A DNA stretch of 64,000 bases from Enorma phocaeensis (GTDB lineage Bacteria; Actinomycetota; Coriobacteriia; Coriobacteriales; Coriobacteriaceae). The stretch spans positions 418,451-482,450 of the forward strand of contig NZ_LT891970.1 in assembly GCF_900186505.1 (NCBI RefSeq). Direction: 5' to 3'. The notes under the pieces are model-generated. The model searched no databases. It was given only the letters and a program-made list of their open reading frames with translations, and was not told the DNA's origin. The position numbers and the translations under genes are program-made. Position 1 is the stretch's first letter, and each line of letters begins with the position of its first letter. Below are positions 43,161 through 51,615 of this stretch, in pieces.

Positions 43161-43228
43161 CAGCATGCTCGAAAGCAGTGATCTTTGCCAACAAAATCAG
43201 TTGACAAAACTATAGGAACACCCCCCGG

Positions 43229-43257
43229 CCCCGGATGCGCTCCCCTCGCGTCCGGGG
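43229..43257. terminator. GC-rich hairpin outside the IS right end
   Basis: CCCCGGA and TCCGGGG with inner GCG/CGC form a hairpin at 43229-43257. It may be the original terminator of the FAD dehydrogenase gene, pushed away by the IS insertion. Confidence 0.35.
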
Positions 43258-43326
43258 CAACCTTCCTTCGTGAGGGGCCAGCACGCAAGATCTGCACAAG
43301 ACGAACCGTCCCGATTCACGCATCTC

Positions 43327-43417
43327 GATGCACGATCCTCCGCCGCCAATCGCCGAGATGCTGGAACATGGACAGAAGAGCGGTTTTTTCGGGCAATTCT
43401 GTCCACTATCGTGCATC
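43327..43417. repeat. Nested inverted repeats, function unknown
   Basis: GATGCACGAT (43327-43336) and ATCGTGCATC (43408-43417) enclose GGACAGAA (43370-43377) and TTCTGTCC (43397-43404). The rest of 43258-43538, before uppP, shows no gene. Confidence 0.4.
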
Positions 43418-43538
43418 TCGATAAAACCAGGTAAGTCGAGATGCGCGAAAGCGGACAGTTTAGATCGTCGACGTTGCTATTGTTCGACAGGCAGTCGGCC
43501 ATCCAGCAGGCAAGCGTGCACAGCCTGCACGCTGCGCC

Positions 43539-44486
43539 CTACGAGAGGACCAAGAAGTACAGGAGCACGAGCGCGCCTAAGATGATGCGGTAGACGCCGA
43601 ACACCGTGAACGTGTGGCGCCGCACGAAGCCCATGAGCCACTTGATGGCCAGCAGTGACACGGCAAAGGCAACGGCGCAGCCCACAACCATGATCGCGAT
43701 CTCCGTCGTACCGAAACCGCCCCCGTCCACAAAGACGTATTTGACGAGCTTGAGCGCACTCGCGCCAAACATCACCGGGATAGCAAGGAAGAACGTGAAC
43801 TCCGCCGCAACAGAACGGGTCGTGCCCAGAAGCAGGCCGCCGATGATGGTCGAGCCGGAACGCGATGTTCCGGGAATAAGCGAGAGCACCTGGAAGCACC
43901 CGATACCGAACGCCGTCTTCCAAGGAAGGTCGTCGATCGAGGCGATGGCTCCGAAATCACCATCCTCATCAGGTACCGGCGCCTCATCCGCTGCGGGAGC
44001 AGCAAAGTGCGCACCGGCAGGTCGCAGCGTGCGCTCGAAGCTCTCGGTCATCACACGAGCTTCGCGGCGGCGGGCGCGCCATGCCTCGATGACGATGAAC
44101 GCGACACCGTAGACGATGAGAGCCGTCGCGACCACGTATGCGTTGTAGAAGTGCTCCTCCATGTAGTCATCGAAGAGGATCCCGATGATCGCTGCTGGCA
44201 GACAGGCCACCACGATCTTGCCCCAGAGCACCCAAGTAGCACGGCGCCCATCAGGTCCCTTGCTGGGGCTGAACGGGTTTAGCTGATGGAAGAACAGCAC
44301 GCAGACGGCAAGGATGGCACCAAGCTGAATCACGACCTGGAACATGTTCCAGAACTCCTGGGTCACATCGAGCTTGATGAACTCGTCTACGAGAATCATG
44401 TGCCCGGTCGACGAGATGGGCAGCCACTCGGTGATGCCCTCGACGAGCCCTAGAAACGCTGACTTCAACAGTTCGATGATGTCCAT
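43539..44486 (-). CDS. uppP: Undecaprenyl-diphosphatase
   Basis: A 315-residue membrane enzyme that recycles the lipid carrier of cell-wall synthesis and gives bacitracin tolerance. The two catalytic signatures are EGITEWLPISSTGHMIL and PGTSRSGSTIIGG. An extra acidic cytoplasmic loop (about residues 135-185) makes it longer than the usual 270 residues. The second of two adjacent ATGs (44486) fits the GGGAGG spacing. Confidence 0.95.
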   Translation of the reverse strand: MDIIELLKSAFLGLVEGITEWLPISSTGHMILVDEFIKLDVTQEFWNMFQVVIQLGAILAVCVLFFHQLNPFSPSKGPDGRRATWVLWGKIVVACLPAAIIGILFDDYMEEHFYNAYVVATALIVYGVAFIVIEAWRARRREARVMTESFERTLRPAGAHFAAPAADEAPVPDEDGDFGAIASIDDLPWKTAFGIGCFQVLSLIPGTSRSGSTIIGGLLLGTTRSVAAEFTFFLAIPVMFGASALKLVKYVFVDGGGFGTTEIAIMVVGCAVAFAVSLLAIKWLMGFVRRHTFTVFGVYRIILGALVLLYFLVLS

Positions 44487-44751
44487 CATGCCTCCCTTGC
44501 GGCCATGCGCGACTTTGAGTCGGATGGCTACCGCGAAGCGCCGCGATCGTTTCGCGCCGACGGTGAATGTCCCCGAGCGCGCCGGGCGCCGGGTGCGCCC
44601 GCAAACAGATGCCATTATCGCCCGTCGAACGCGCATGCGCAGGGAAAGCGCCATCGTTCACAGAATAATGAGGAGCGAGCGCATACCGGAGGGGTATAAC
44701 GGATTGAAAGCGGGGCGTACCCCGCATCGTGCTCGCATAAGGAGGTTCACG

Positions 44752-45189
44752 ATGAACGAAGGCTATGGCAAGGTATTTGTAGCGCTCGACGGCACCGACC
44801 AGCAGGATTTTGTCCTCGCACGCGCTATCAAGGTGGCAGCCAACAACGGGGCCAAGCTCTATATCGGGCATGTCATCGACTCCACGGCGCTCGAGTCCGC
44901 AGGCGCCTATCCGGTCGACCTCATCAACGGACTAGAGAGCGCCTTCAAGGACTCCATCGCCGAACAGGTCGAAGAAGCCGAGGCCAATCCCGATATCCCC
45001 GAGGTCGAGATCATGATTCGCTCCGGCCGCATCCGTGAGACACTGAAGGACGAGATGCTCGACGTGGTCCAGCCCGATCTCGTGCTCTGCGGCGCACGCG
45101 GGCTCTCGTCCATTAAGTACGCTCTCCTTGGCTCCATCTCGACGTTCTTGCTCCGCAACACCGACTGCGACATCCTCGTCGTGAAGTAG
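44752..45189 (+). CDS. Universal stress protein (UspA family)
   Basis: A 145-residue cytoplasmic nucleotide-binding protein. The C-terminal ATP-loop signature is GARGLSSIKYALLGSIS. It starts at 44752 behind AAGGAGG. Monocistronic and followed by a strong terminator. The role is likely stress or starvation survival; no specific partner is visible. Confidence 0.9.
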   Translation: MNEGYGKVFVALDGTDQQDFVLARAIKVAANNGAKLYIGHVIDSTALESAGAYPVDLINGLESAFKDSIAEQVEEAEANPDIPEVEIMIRSGRIRETLKDEMLDVVQPDLVLCGARGLSSIKYALLGSISTFLLRNTDCDILVVK

Positions 45190-45215
45190 CGCGCACGCAC
45201 CCCCGGTAACGCAAC

Positions 45216-45252
45216 GGCGCCCCGAAGATACTCCCCGGGGCGCCGCTCTCTT
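45216..45252 (+). terminator. Terminator after the universal stress gene
   Basis: GGCGCCCC (45216-45223) pairs with GGGGCGCC (45237-45244), followed by the pyrimidine-rich GCTCTCTTCT. Confidence 0.55.
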
Positions 45253-45304
45253 CTATGCGCTCGGTTCTACATCGCGGCTCAAGAGGGCCGCTGATGCGCC
45301 TAAA

Positions 45305-46180
45305 TTAGAACGCGGGCTGAGCAGAGCCGCCAAACGTCTCCTCGAGATAAGCCTTGAAGTCCTCGGTTTGGAGCACATTCACAAGCGCGGTGATGCGCTC
45401 ATCGTTCTCCAGATCGGGCGTGGTCACGATGACGTTCGCGTAATCCTCGCGAATCGCGGTGGACTCGGCGTCCTCCATGGCCACCGCGTCCTCAAGCGAG
45501 AGCCCCGCATCGATGGCGTAGTTGCCATTGATCACGGCAAAGTCCACGTCATCCTTGGTACGCGGGAGCGCTGCCGCCTCCTGCTCAGAGAACTCGAGGT
45601 TATGCGGGTTGTCGGCGATGTCGTTGGGAGTTGCCGTCACTCCGGCGCCCTCCTCCAACGTGATAAGACCGAGGTCCTGCAGGAGCAGCAGGGCGCGACC
45701 CTCGTTGGTGGGGTCGTTCGGCACGGCGATCGTGGCGCCGTCGGCAACGTTCTCGATATCGTTCGAGCGCCCGGCAAAGACCGCCATGGGCTCGAAGTGG
45801 ATGGCTCCGACATTCACCAGATCGGTGCCGTTCTCCTCGTTGTAGTCGGTGAGGTACTGGATGTGCTGGAAGTAGTTGGCATCGATCGTACCGTTCGAGG
45901 TGTCCTTGTTGGGCTGGATGTAGTCGGTGTACTCCTTGACCTCGAGCGCGATGCCCTGCTCCTCAAGGAGCGGCGCAGCATAGTCCTCCAAAATCACCGC
46001 ATGGGGCGACGGGCTCGCACCGACGGTGAGAGTGACGGGCTCTGCCGCATCGGCGGAACCTGCGGCAGAGCCGGATGCGGCGTCATTGGACCCGCATGCG
46101 GCAAGCGATGCCGCAGCAGCAACGCCGGTTGCGCCGGCGATGAAGGCGCGGCGGGAGAGGAAAGCGTTATCGAAGTTCAT
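45305..46180 (-). CDS. metQ: D-methionine ABC transporter lipoprotein
   Basis: A 291-residue NlpA/MetQ substrate-binding lipoprotein. The signal has a twin-arginine-like LSRRAFIAG and a lipobox LAAC, so it may be exported folded and then lipidated. The mature part has NKDTSNGTIDANYFQHIQYL, characteristic of MetQ. Start 46180 follows AAAGGAG. Last gene of metNIQ, 53 bp after metI. Confidence 0.93.
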   Translation of the reverse strand: MNFDNAFLSRRAFIAGATGVAAAASLAACGSNDAASGSAAGSADAAEPVTLTVGASPSPHAVILEDYAAPLLEEQGIALEVKEYTDYIQPNKDTSNGTIDANYFQHIQYLTDYNEENGTDLVNVGAIHFEPMAVFAGRSNDIENVADGATIAVPNDPTNEGRALLLLQDLGLITLEEGAGVTATPNDIADNPHNLEFSEQEAAALPRTKDDVDFAVINGNYAIDAGLSLEDAVAMEDAESTAIREDYANVIVTTPDLENDERITALVNVLQTEDFKAYLEETFGGSAQPAF

Positions 46181-46233
46181 GATGATCTCCTTTACAGATC
46201 TCGAGATGGTGCGACGGCCATGCAGCGCGTCGT

Positions 46234-46920
46234 CTAGTTGCCGAGCGTGCGATGATCGATCTTGCGGGCGATCACGTCGCATGCGCTCTGAATGATTTGC
46301 ACCAAGATGATGAGCAGCACCACGGTGACGACCATCATCTGGTCCTCATAACGATAGTAGCCATAGCGGATAGCGATATCGCCCAGTCCTCCCGCGCCCA
46401 CCGCACCGGCGATGGCCGTGTAACCGAGTGCGGCGATGAGCGTGATGGACACGCCGCGAACAATGGAGGGAAGGGCCTCGGGCAGAAGCGCCGAGAACAC
46501 GATGCGCGGGATGCTCGCCCCGCATGCCTCGGCTGCCTCGACCGACTCGCGCGGGACCTCGGCGAGCGACTGCTCGATCATGCGAGCCACAAACGGCGCG
46601 ATCGACACCACAAGCGGCGGGATAACGCCACGCACACCCGAGGTGGTCCCTACGAGCGACTCGGTCATGGGCATGAGCGAGATGAGCAGGATGATGAACG
46701 GAAGCGAGCGACCGATGTTCACCACCCAGCCGAGCACCGCGTTGAGCACGCCCATGGGGCGCAGCGAGCCCGGTGCCGTAAGGTATAGGATGACGCCGAG
46801 CGCCGTGCCGATCACATAAGCGATCGCCGTCGAAACGAACAGCATGATAAGGGTATCGAGGAGACCCTGGCTTAATAGCTCGCCGTAATCCTCGATGAAA
46901 AGCGTCACATCGCTAGGCAT
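46234..46920 (-). CDS. metI: Methionine ABC transporter permease
   Basis: A 228-residue permease with about five spans. The cytoplasmic EAAEACGASIPRIVFSALLPEALP is the EAA loop that contacts the ATPase. The start at 46920 overlaps the end of metN by 8 bp. Confidence 0.93.
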   Translation of the reverse strand: MPSDVTLFIEDYGELLSQGLLDTLIMLFVSTAIAYVIGTALGVILYLTAPGSLRPMGVLNAVLGWVVNIGRSLPFIILLISLMPMTESLVGTTSGVRGVIPPLVVSIAPFVARMIEQSLAEVPRESVEAAEACGASIPRIVFSALLPEALPSIVRGVSITLIAALGYTAIAGAVGAGGLGDIAIRYGYYRYEDQMMVVTVVLLIILVQIIQSACDVIARKIDHRTLGN

Positions 46921-47662
46921 CCCAATCAACCCTTTCGAGCAGCACCTTCGCAGCATCTGAAGTGGGATTCGCGAACACCGCATCCACGCTCCCCTGCTCC
47001 ACGACGCGGCCGTGATCGAGCACGACCACGTTGCGGCAGATCTTCTCGACCACGCCCATAGAGTGCGTGATCACGATGATGGTGACCCCGGTTTTGCGGT
47101 TGATTTCGCGCAAGAGCTTCAGGATGACATTCGTACTTGCCGGGTCGAGCGCGCTCGTCGCTTCGTCGCACAGGATGTACTCCGGGTCGCACGCCAACGC
47201 TCGGGCGATGGCCACGCGCTGCTGCTGGCCACCGGAGAGCTGGGATGGATATGACGTTGCCTTCTCGGCAAGGCCAACCATATCGAGCAGTTCGAGCGCA
47301 CGAGAGCGATTTTCAGCCGTAACGCGACCGGTTGCAGCCCGATACGGAAAGCACACGTTGTCGAGAACAGTCTTCTGCGCCAGCAGGCCGAAGCTCTGGA
47401 AAATCATAGCCACACGGCGCCGATAGCTCCGAAGCGCGGCGCCCGAAAGCCCCGTCACATCCTGACCATCGACTACAACTTTGCCGGATGTGGGACGCTC
47501 AAGCAGATTGATGCAGCGCACGAGCGTCGATTTGCCAGCACCGCTCATACCGATGATGCCCATGATGTCGCCGTCTTCGATGGAGATCGTGACATCGTCG
47601 AGAGCGTGCGGCGCATCGGCAGCCGAACCGTAGGATTTGGTTAGGTGTTGTATCTCTATCAC
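46913..47662 (-). CDS. metN: Methionine ABC transporter ATPase (short, no NIL domain)
   Basis: A 249-residue ABC ATPase with Walker A GMSGAGKST, signature LSGGQQQR and Walker B ILCDEATSALD. MetN proteins usually carry a C-terminal NIL domain that binds methionine and inhibits transport; this one ends without it, so control may rest on the RNA leader. The GTG at 47662 follows GGAG. Confidence 0.9.
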   Translation of the reverse strand: MIEIQHLTKSYGSAADAPHALDDVTISIEDGDIMGIIGMSGAGKSTLVRCINLLERPTSGKVVVDGQDVTGLSGAALRSYRRRVAMIFQSFGLLAQKTVLDNVCFPYRAATGRVTAENRSRALELLDMVGLAEKATSYPSQLSGGQQQRVAIARALACDPEYILCDEATSALDPASTNVILKLLREINRKTGVTIIVITHSMGVVEKICRNVVVLDHGRVVEQGSVDAVFANPTSDAAKVLLERVDWDA

Positions 47663-47694
47663 GGGGAGCTCCGCTCGATAATATGGTCTTACTG

Positions 47695-47800
47695 AAAGGC
47701 GGGTCATCTCCCGCCGGAGATGACCTAGTAGAGGCGCCCGGTCTCTCCATGCCCGCTGCATGCGAGCGGCATGGCAAAGTGCCCGGGCGAGGGCATCTCC
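47695..47800 (-). promoter_or_regulatory. Switch-like leader of metNIQ with competing hairpins
   Basis: On the minus strand GGAGATG (47800-47794) can pair with CATCTCC (47711-47705), closing a domain that holds a long stem (CGCCCGG...CCGGGCG around GCATGCC/GGCATGG-type arms). The same CATCTCC is part of a perfect 10-bp hairpin (47702-47725). A third hairpin, GGCGGG/CCCGCC (47715-47698), followed by TTT excludes that one. Such mutually exclusive stems before a methionine importer suggest a riboswitch. It does not match the SAM-I core as I know it. Confidence 0.5.
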
Positions 47801-48054
47801 ATGACCATCATCATCGCGATATGTGAGGCAGAGCAAATCATGTACTTTAGCCTAGCAGCGCACCTGCATATACGCAAGCAGAAATAGACTCGAAATGGAA
47901 GAGGCGGTCGAGCGCAGCAGGCACGGCGGTGCATCCTCGTCCCTTTCGCAGGTATTATCGATCCCGCACAATGAAAAATGCCGGAAGTGAGTGGCTTTTC
48001 CCCGACCTGGCGAGTAGTCCTGCGATTGGGCACAGAAAACGCGCAGGTAGATGC

Positions 48055-48088
48055 AGGGCGTCTTCTGCGCTACTTCAGAAGACGCCCT
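48055..48088 (-). terminator. Hairpin after the Asp23 operon
   Basis: AGGGCGTCTTCTG and CAGAAGACGCCCT form a perfect 13-bp stem (48055-48067 with 48076-48088), 48 bp beyond the Asp23 stop. There is no T-run on either side. Confidence 0.5.
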
Positions 48089-48136
48089 CCACTCACTCAC
48101 AACTGGAAATTATTGCATCTCGCCTGTATCGGAAGC

Positions 48137-48709
48137 CTACTCCTCCGGCTCCTCATCGCGCTTGTCCTCACTCTTCAAGTTATCGAGGAAGGTCTTGCGG
48201 CTGGCTTCATACTCCTCGCGGGTAAGAACGTCTTCGATGCGCAGGTTGATGCCAGCGACTTCCAGACCGGTCATTGCATCAAGGCGCTCGACCACGCGCT
48301 CTTTGATGTCGTCGAAGATATCGGGCGCATAGCAACCATACTCGATGATCACGGAGATGTTGATGATCACGCGGTTGTCATCCGTAACCTCAATCGTCAC
48401 GCCCTTGGTGAGGTTCTCGGCTCCAAGTTGCTCCTGGAAGAAGTGGACGAGGTTGCCCTTCATGCCCAGCACGTGCGGGACCTCGCGCGTCGCCATGGCA
48501 ACGATCTTCTCGATCACGCCGTTTGCATAGGTAAGGGAGTCCTCCGACTCGAGCTCCTCTTCCTCGCTTCCATCTTGCGCGACATCCTCTGCCTCGGCAA
48601 CAGCAACCCTTTCATCCGCATCAAGCGCTTCAGGCTGCCCCTGCACCGTCGTCTCCTCCTCAACGGCTTCGAGCTCGACAGCGGATTCCATCGAATCGTT
48701 CTTGGTCAT
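48137..48709 (-). CDS. Asp23/Gls24 family envelope stress protein
   Basis: A 190-residue cytoplasmic protein that, in Firmicutes, is tethered to the membrane by AmaP. After an acidic low-complexity N-terminus of about 60 residues comes the Asp23 core (YANGVIEKIVAMATREVPHV ... VTIEVTDDNRVIINISVII). It closes a three-gene operon with the DUF2273-like and AmaP-like genes. Start 48709 follows GGGA. Confidence 0.9.
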   Translation of the reverse strand: MTKNDSMESAVELEAVEEETTVQGQPEALDADERVAVAEAEDVAQDGSEEEELESEDSLTYANGVIEKIVAMATREVPHVLGMKGNLVHFFQEQLGAENLTKGVTIEVTDDNRVIINISVIIEYGCYAPDIFDDIKERVVERLDAMTGLEVAGINLRIEDVLTREEYEASRKTFLDNLKSEDKRDEEPEE

Positions 48710-48778
48710 TGCGATCCCTTTCGCTCATCCATCGCGTGCGATGGCGCCCGCACGTCCGGGCAATACGTACCCCTTGGC

Positions 48779-49168
48779 TCAGCGCCCGTTGCTAAAGAGG
48801 CGTCTGAAGAAGTTCACGATGCCGTTCTCGCCATCGCGGATCTGCCCGACCATGGCACCCACAAGCACGAATACGGCGATGACGATGGTGCTCCACAGGC
48901 CGATGGTCAGGATGAGCACCGCGAGAATCAAACCGATGAATCCATACGAGACGGTATAGGGGTGCTTGCCGGCATAATGCCAAGCCGCAGCTCCAAGACC
49001 TCGCACAAAGCCCACGGCCCCCTCGAGGTCTTCCGCAGTGAGGAACTGGGCATGCTTCTTCTGGGGCTCTTCCTCCTGCATGTCCGGCATGCTGTCATCG
49101 AAGGCAACGGGCTCCTCTTGATCTATGGAAAACTTGGGCGAGGACGCGCCCTTGCTACGCCTGCTCAC
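48779..49168 (-). CDS. DUF2273-like small membrane protein
   Basis: A 129-residue protein. The hydrophilic N-terminal half is acidic, and the C-terminal half has two hydrophobic segments (GFIGLILAVLILTIGLWSTI, VIAVFVLVGAMVG) and ends with RDGENGIVNFFRRLF, the DUF2273 pattern. The GTG at 49168 follows AAGGAGGG inside the amaP end, a 14-bp overlap. Confidence 0.8.
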   Translation of the reverse strand: MSRRSKGASSPKFSIDQEEPVAFDDSMPDMQEEEPQKKHAQFLTAEDLEGAVGFVRGLGAAAWHYAGKHPYTVSYGFIGLILAVLILTIGLWSTIVIAVFVLVGAMVGQIRDGENGIVNFFRRLFSNGR

Positions 49169-49706
49169 GTGAACCCTCCTTGATTACCGTCGTCTTACTG
49201 GGAAGAAACCGGATGCGCACCGTGACTCCTGGAGACCCGAGCATGCGTTCGCACGCCTCGGTCACATGCTCCTGCACGTGCGCGCCCAGATCAGCAAGAC
49301 CTGTCTGCGTAAATGCTATTACCTCGAGCGTGATGAGCGCCCGGGTCCCATCGCGGCCGACCACACGGCTACGAACGCGGTCGACCAGCACATCGTTCTC
49401 TTCTGCCGCCGCGCGGGCAACCGAAGTAAGAGCTGCAAGACGCACCTCGATGTTGGGGTTGCCCCCGGGGTGCACGCTCGTCAGAGGCGAGCGCTCGGCA
49501 AACACGAGCAGCGCGGTGATGAGGACGCCTAAGAGCAGGACCACGGTGCAGACAATGAGGACGATTCGACCGGCGGGATGCCCCAGCAACTCGGCGATGC
49601 GGTTCCTCACATGCTCCGAGCCGAACTGCAGGCAGGCGAAACCGCCGGCTACGACCACCGCGGAGAGCAGGTAAACGATTGTGCAGATCTTTTTCAGCGC
49701 ACGCAT
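49155..49706 (-). CDS. amaP: Alkaline shock response membrane anchor AmaP-like
   Basis: A 183-residue protein with two N-terminal membrane segments (about 9-27 and 48-68) and a cytoplasmic domain related to AmaP, which holds Asp23 at the membrane. It is the first gene of the envelope operon. The ATG at 49706 follows GGGAGG. A TATAAT box lies about 60 bp upstream on the same strand. Confidence 0.85.
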   Translation of the reverse strand: MRALKKICTIVYLLSAVVVAGGFACLQFGSEHVRNRIAELLGHPAGRIVLIVCTVVLLLGVLITALLVFAERSPLTSVHPGGNPNIEVRLAALTSVARAAAEENDVLVDRVRSRVVGRDGTRALITLEVIAFTQTGLADLGAHVQEHVTEACERMLGSPGVTVRIRFLPSKTTVIKEGSREQA

Positions 49707-49914
49707 GACCCTCCCTTGCGGCATCTCTCGCCGGCGCCTTGCACGCCAATACTGTGCTTGATTATAAGCGACGCCGAGCCGGGCGGAAAACAACGGAGCT
49801 TGCTTAAGCACTTCGACACATGTCGGAGAAGAGCAGCTCGATCCGGCCGCGCCTATCGAGTGCCAAGAACCGTATAGCGAGCATGCCTTCAGTTGGTATG
49901 GCATCCTTCGTAAA

Positions 49915-49941
49915 AGGGAGGGTCCCGAAGGAACCCTCCCT
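49915..49941 (-). terminator. yebC terminator
   Basis: AGGGAGGGT and ACCCTCCCT form a perfect 9-bp stem (49915-49923 with 49933-49941). On the minus strand TTTTAC follows. It lies 50 bp beyond the yebC stop. Confidence 0.75.
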
Positions 49942-49990
49942 GCTCAACAAGACGCTAGACGCTATTCCATCGTAAGCGGACGCGCGAGGA

Positions 49991-50797
49991 CTACTCCTCC
50001 TCGAGCGCGGCGATGACCTCGTCGGTCATATCCATGGTGTTATACACGTCCTGGACGTCGTCGAGATCCTCGAGGCGGTCGATAAGGCGCTGGACCTTCT
50101 TGGCATCGGCAGCGGAAACCGCGGTCGGGGTGGTAGGAACCATGGTGAGCTCGGAGCCCTTGACCTCGATGCCCTGCTCCTCCAGACCCTTGGAGACGGC
50201 CATGAGGTCGCCAGGGTTGGTCCAAACGACCCACTCCTCGCCGGCGTCCTCGTAGTCGTCGCCACCGGCCTCGGCGACGGCCATCATGAACTCTTCCTCA
50301 TCGCCGGCAGCGCCATTGGCCATGAGGTTCTCCTTCTTGTCGTTGGGGTCGACGATCTCCTTGGCGACCACGACCTGGCCCTTGCGCTCGAACTGGAAGG
50401 CGACCGAGCCGGAAGTGCCAAGGTTGCCGCCCGCATGGCTGAAAGCGGAGCGCACATCTGCCGCAGTGCGATTGCGGTTGTCGGTCAGGCACTCCACGTA
50501 GACGGCGACGCCCGCGGGACCGTAGCCCTCGTAGACGATATTCTCGTAGACGGCCGCGTCAGCGCCGGCGCCGAACGCCTTGTCGATGGCGGACTTGATC
50601 TTGTCCTTGGGCATCGACTGGGCCTTGGCCTTGGCGACAGCAGCGGCGAGCGAGGCGTTGTTGTCCGGGTTGGGGTCGTTGCCCAAGCGCGCCGCAACGG
50701 TGATGTTGCGGGAGAGCTTGGAGAACAGGGCGGAACGCTTGGCGTCCTGAGCGCCCTTACGGTGCTTGGTTGTTGCCCATTTGGAATGTCCGGACAT
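49991..50797 (-). CDS. yebC: YebC/PmpR-family protein
   Basis: A 268-residue protein of the YebC/TACO1 family, which acts in transcription control or in translation of difficult proline stretches. The N-terminal MSGHSKWATTKHRKGAQDAKR is diagnostic. It is slightly longer than the usual 240-250 residues because of an acidic insertion. Start 50797 follows AAGGAG. Confidence 0.95.
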   Translation of the reverse strand: MSGHSKWATTKHRKGAQDAKRSALFSKLSRNITVAARLGNDPNPDNNASLAAAVAKAKAQSMPKDKIKSAIDKAFGAGADAAVYENIVYEGYGPAGVAVYVECLTDNRNRTAADVRSAFSHAGGNLGTSGSVAFQFERKGQVVVAKEIVDPNDKKENLMANGAAGDEEEFMMAVAEAGGDDYEDAGEEWVVWTNPGDLMAVSKGLEEQGIEVKGSELTMVPTTPTAVSAADAKKVQRLIDRLEDLDDVQDVYNTMDMTDEVIAALEEE

Positions 50798-50934
50798 GCG
50801 AGCTCCTTCTATACGCTTCTGGCCGGCTGCCCGACGCGCGGCGCCGCGGCACACCTGCCCATCTAACCGTGAACTGCAATATGATATACCGAACGGCTTT
50901 TCCGATAAAGACCCGTCGTTATCGCATAAGCTCG

Positions 50935-51597
50935 CTACCCTTTGACCACATCCAGGATCCCCGGGATCTCGTCGACCAGATAGTCCGCGCCCTCCTGAGT
51001 GAAGTTGAAGCGCTCCTCGCGCTTGGCGATGACGGTGAGGCCGGCGCGCTTGGCAGCGGTGATGCCGTAGTCGGAGTCCTCCACGGCGATGCAGTCCTCG
51101 GCAGGCAGCCCAAGCTCGTCGATGGCATGCAGGTAGATGGCAGGGTCGGGCTTGCTCTGGTGGAAGTCCTCGCCGCTCACCAGAAGCTCGAAGCAGTCCT
51201 TGATGCCGCACTGCTCGAGCACCTGCACGATGTTGTCCTTAGGCGAGGACGAGGCCAGTGCGAGCCGCCATCCCTGCTGCTTGAGGGCGGCGAGTGTCTC
51301 GGGCACGCCAGGGTTTCTGATCGTCGCGTAGTCGAAGGTCTCGCCGCCGATCTCGATGAACACCTCGTGGTCGATCTCGCGGCCGGAGCGCTTCTCGCCC
51401 GTCGCGCGCTCCCACCACTCAGAGAACATGCGGCGGCTGTCCTGGCCGGACGCGCCCGCGATGATGTTGTACTCCTCATCGGTGACCGGGATCCCGTGCG
51501 CCGTGAAGTAGGTGCGGATGGCGTCCTGGTAGACGCGCTCGCTGTCGACGAGCACGCCGTCCATGTCGAAGATGATCGCCTTCTTGTCGGTGAGCAT
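50935..51597 (-). CDS. HAD-family phosphatase / phosphomutase-like
   Basis: A 220-residue HAD hydrolase of the beta-phosphoglucomutase-like subgroup. Motif I is FDMDGVLVDSE, motif II ALASSS, then KPDP and VEDSDYGITAAKRAG. It ends the cluster of SIS genes, 18 bp after the membrane-protein stop, and could act on sugar phosphates from the Amadori pathway or prevent their build-up. Confidence 0.88.
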   Translation of the reverse strand: MLTDKKAIIFDMDGVLVDSERVYQDAIRTYFTAHGIPVTDEEYNIIAGASGQDSRRMFSEWWERATGEKRSGREIDHEVFIEIGGETFDYATIRNPGVPETLAALKQQGWRLALASSSPKDNIVQVLEQCGIKDCFELLVSGEDFHQSKPDPAIYLHAIDELGLPAEDCIAVEDSDYGITAAKRAGLTVIAKREERFNFTQEGADYLVDEIPGILDVVKG

Positions 51598-51615
51598 GCG
51601 CCCCTTCCCCCTTTA

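Larger units (their letters stand above)
41700..43222 (+). mobile_element. IS110-family insertion sequence (ends approximate)
   Basis: One intact DEDD transposase is preceded by about 250-290 bp of non-coding DNA and followed by a short right end whose TTGACAAAACTATAGGA looks like a typical IS110 right terminus. There are no inverted repeats, as expected for the IS110 branch, in which the left end encodes the bridge RNA. The left boundary is a guess. Confidence 0.6.

Noticed and set aside
47663..47836. Longer start for metN
   Set aside because: The upstream frame runs through the structured leader; the GTG at 47662 has a ribosome site and gives a normal ABC N-terminus.
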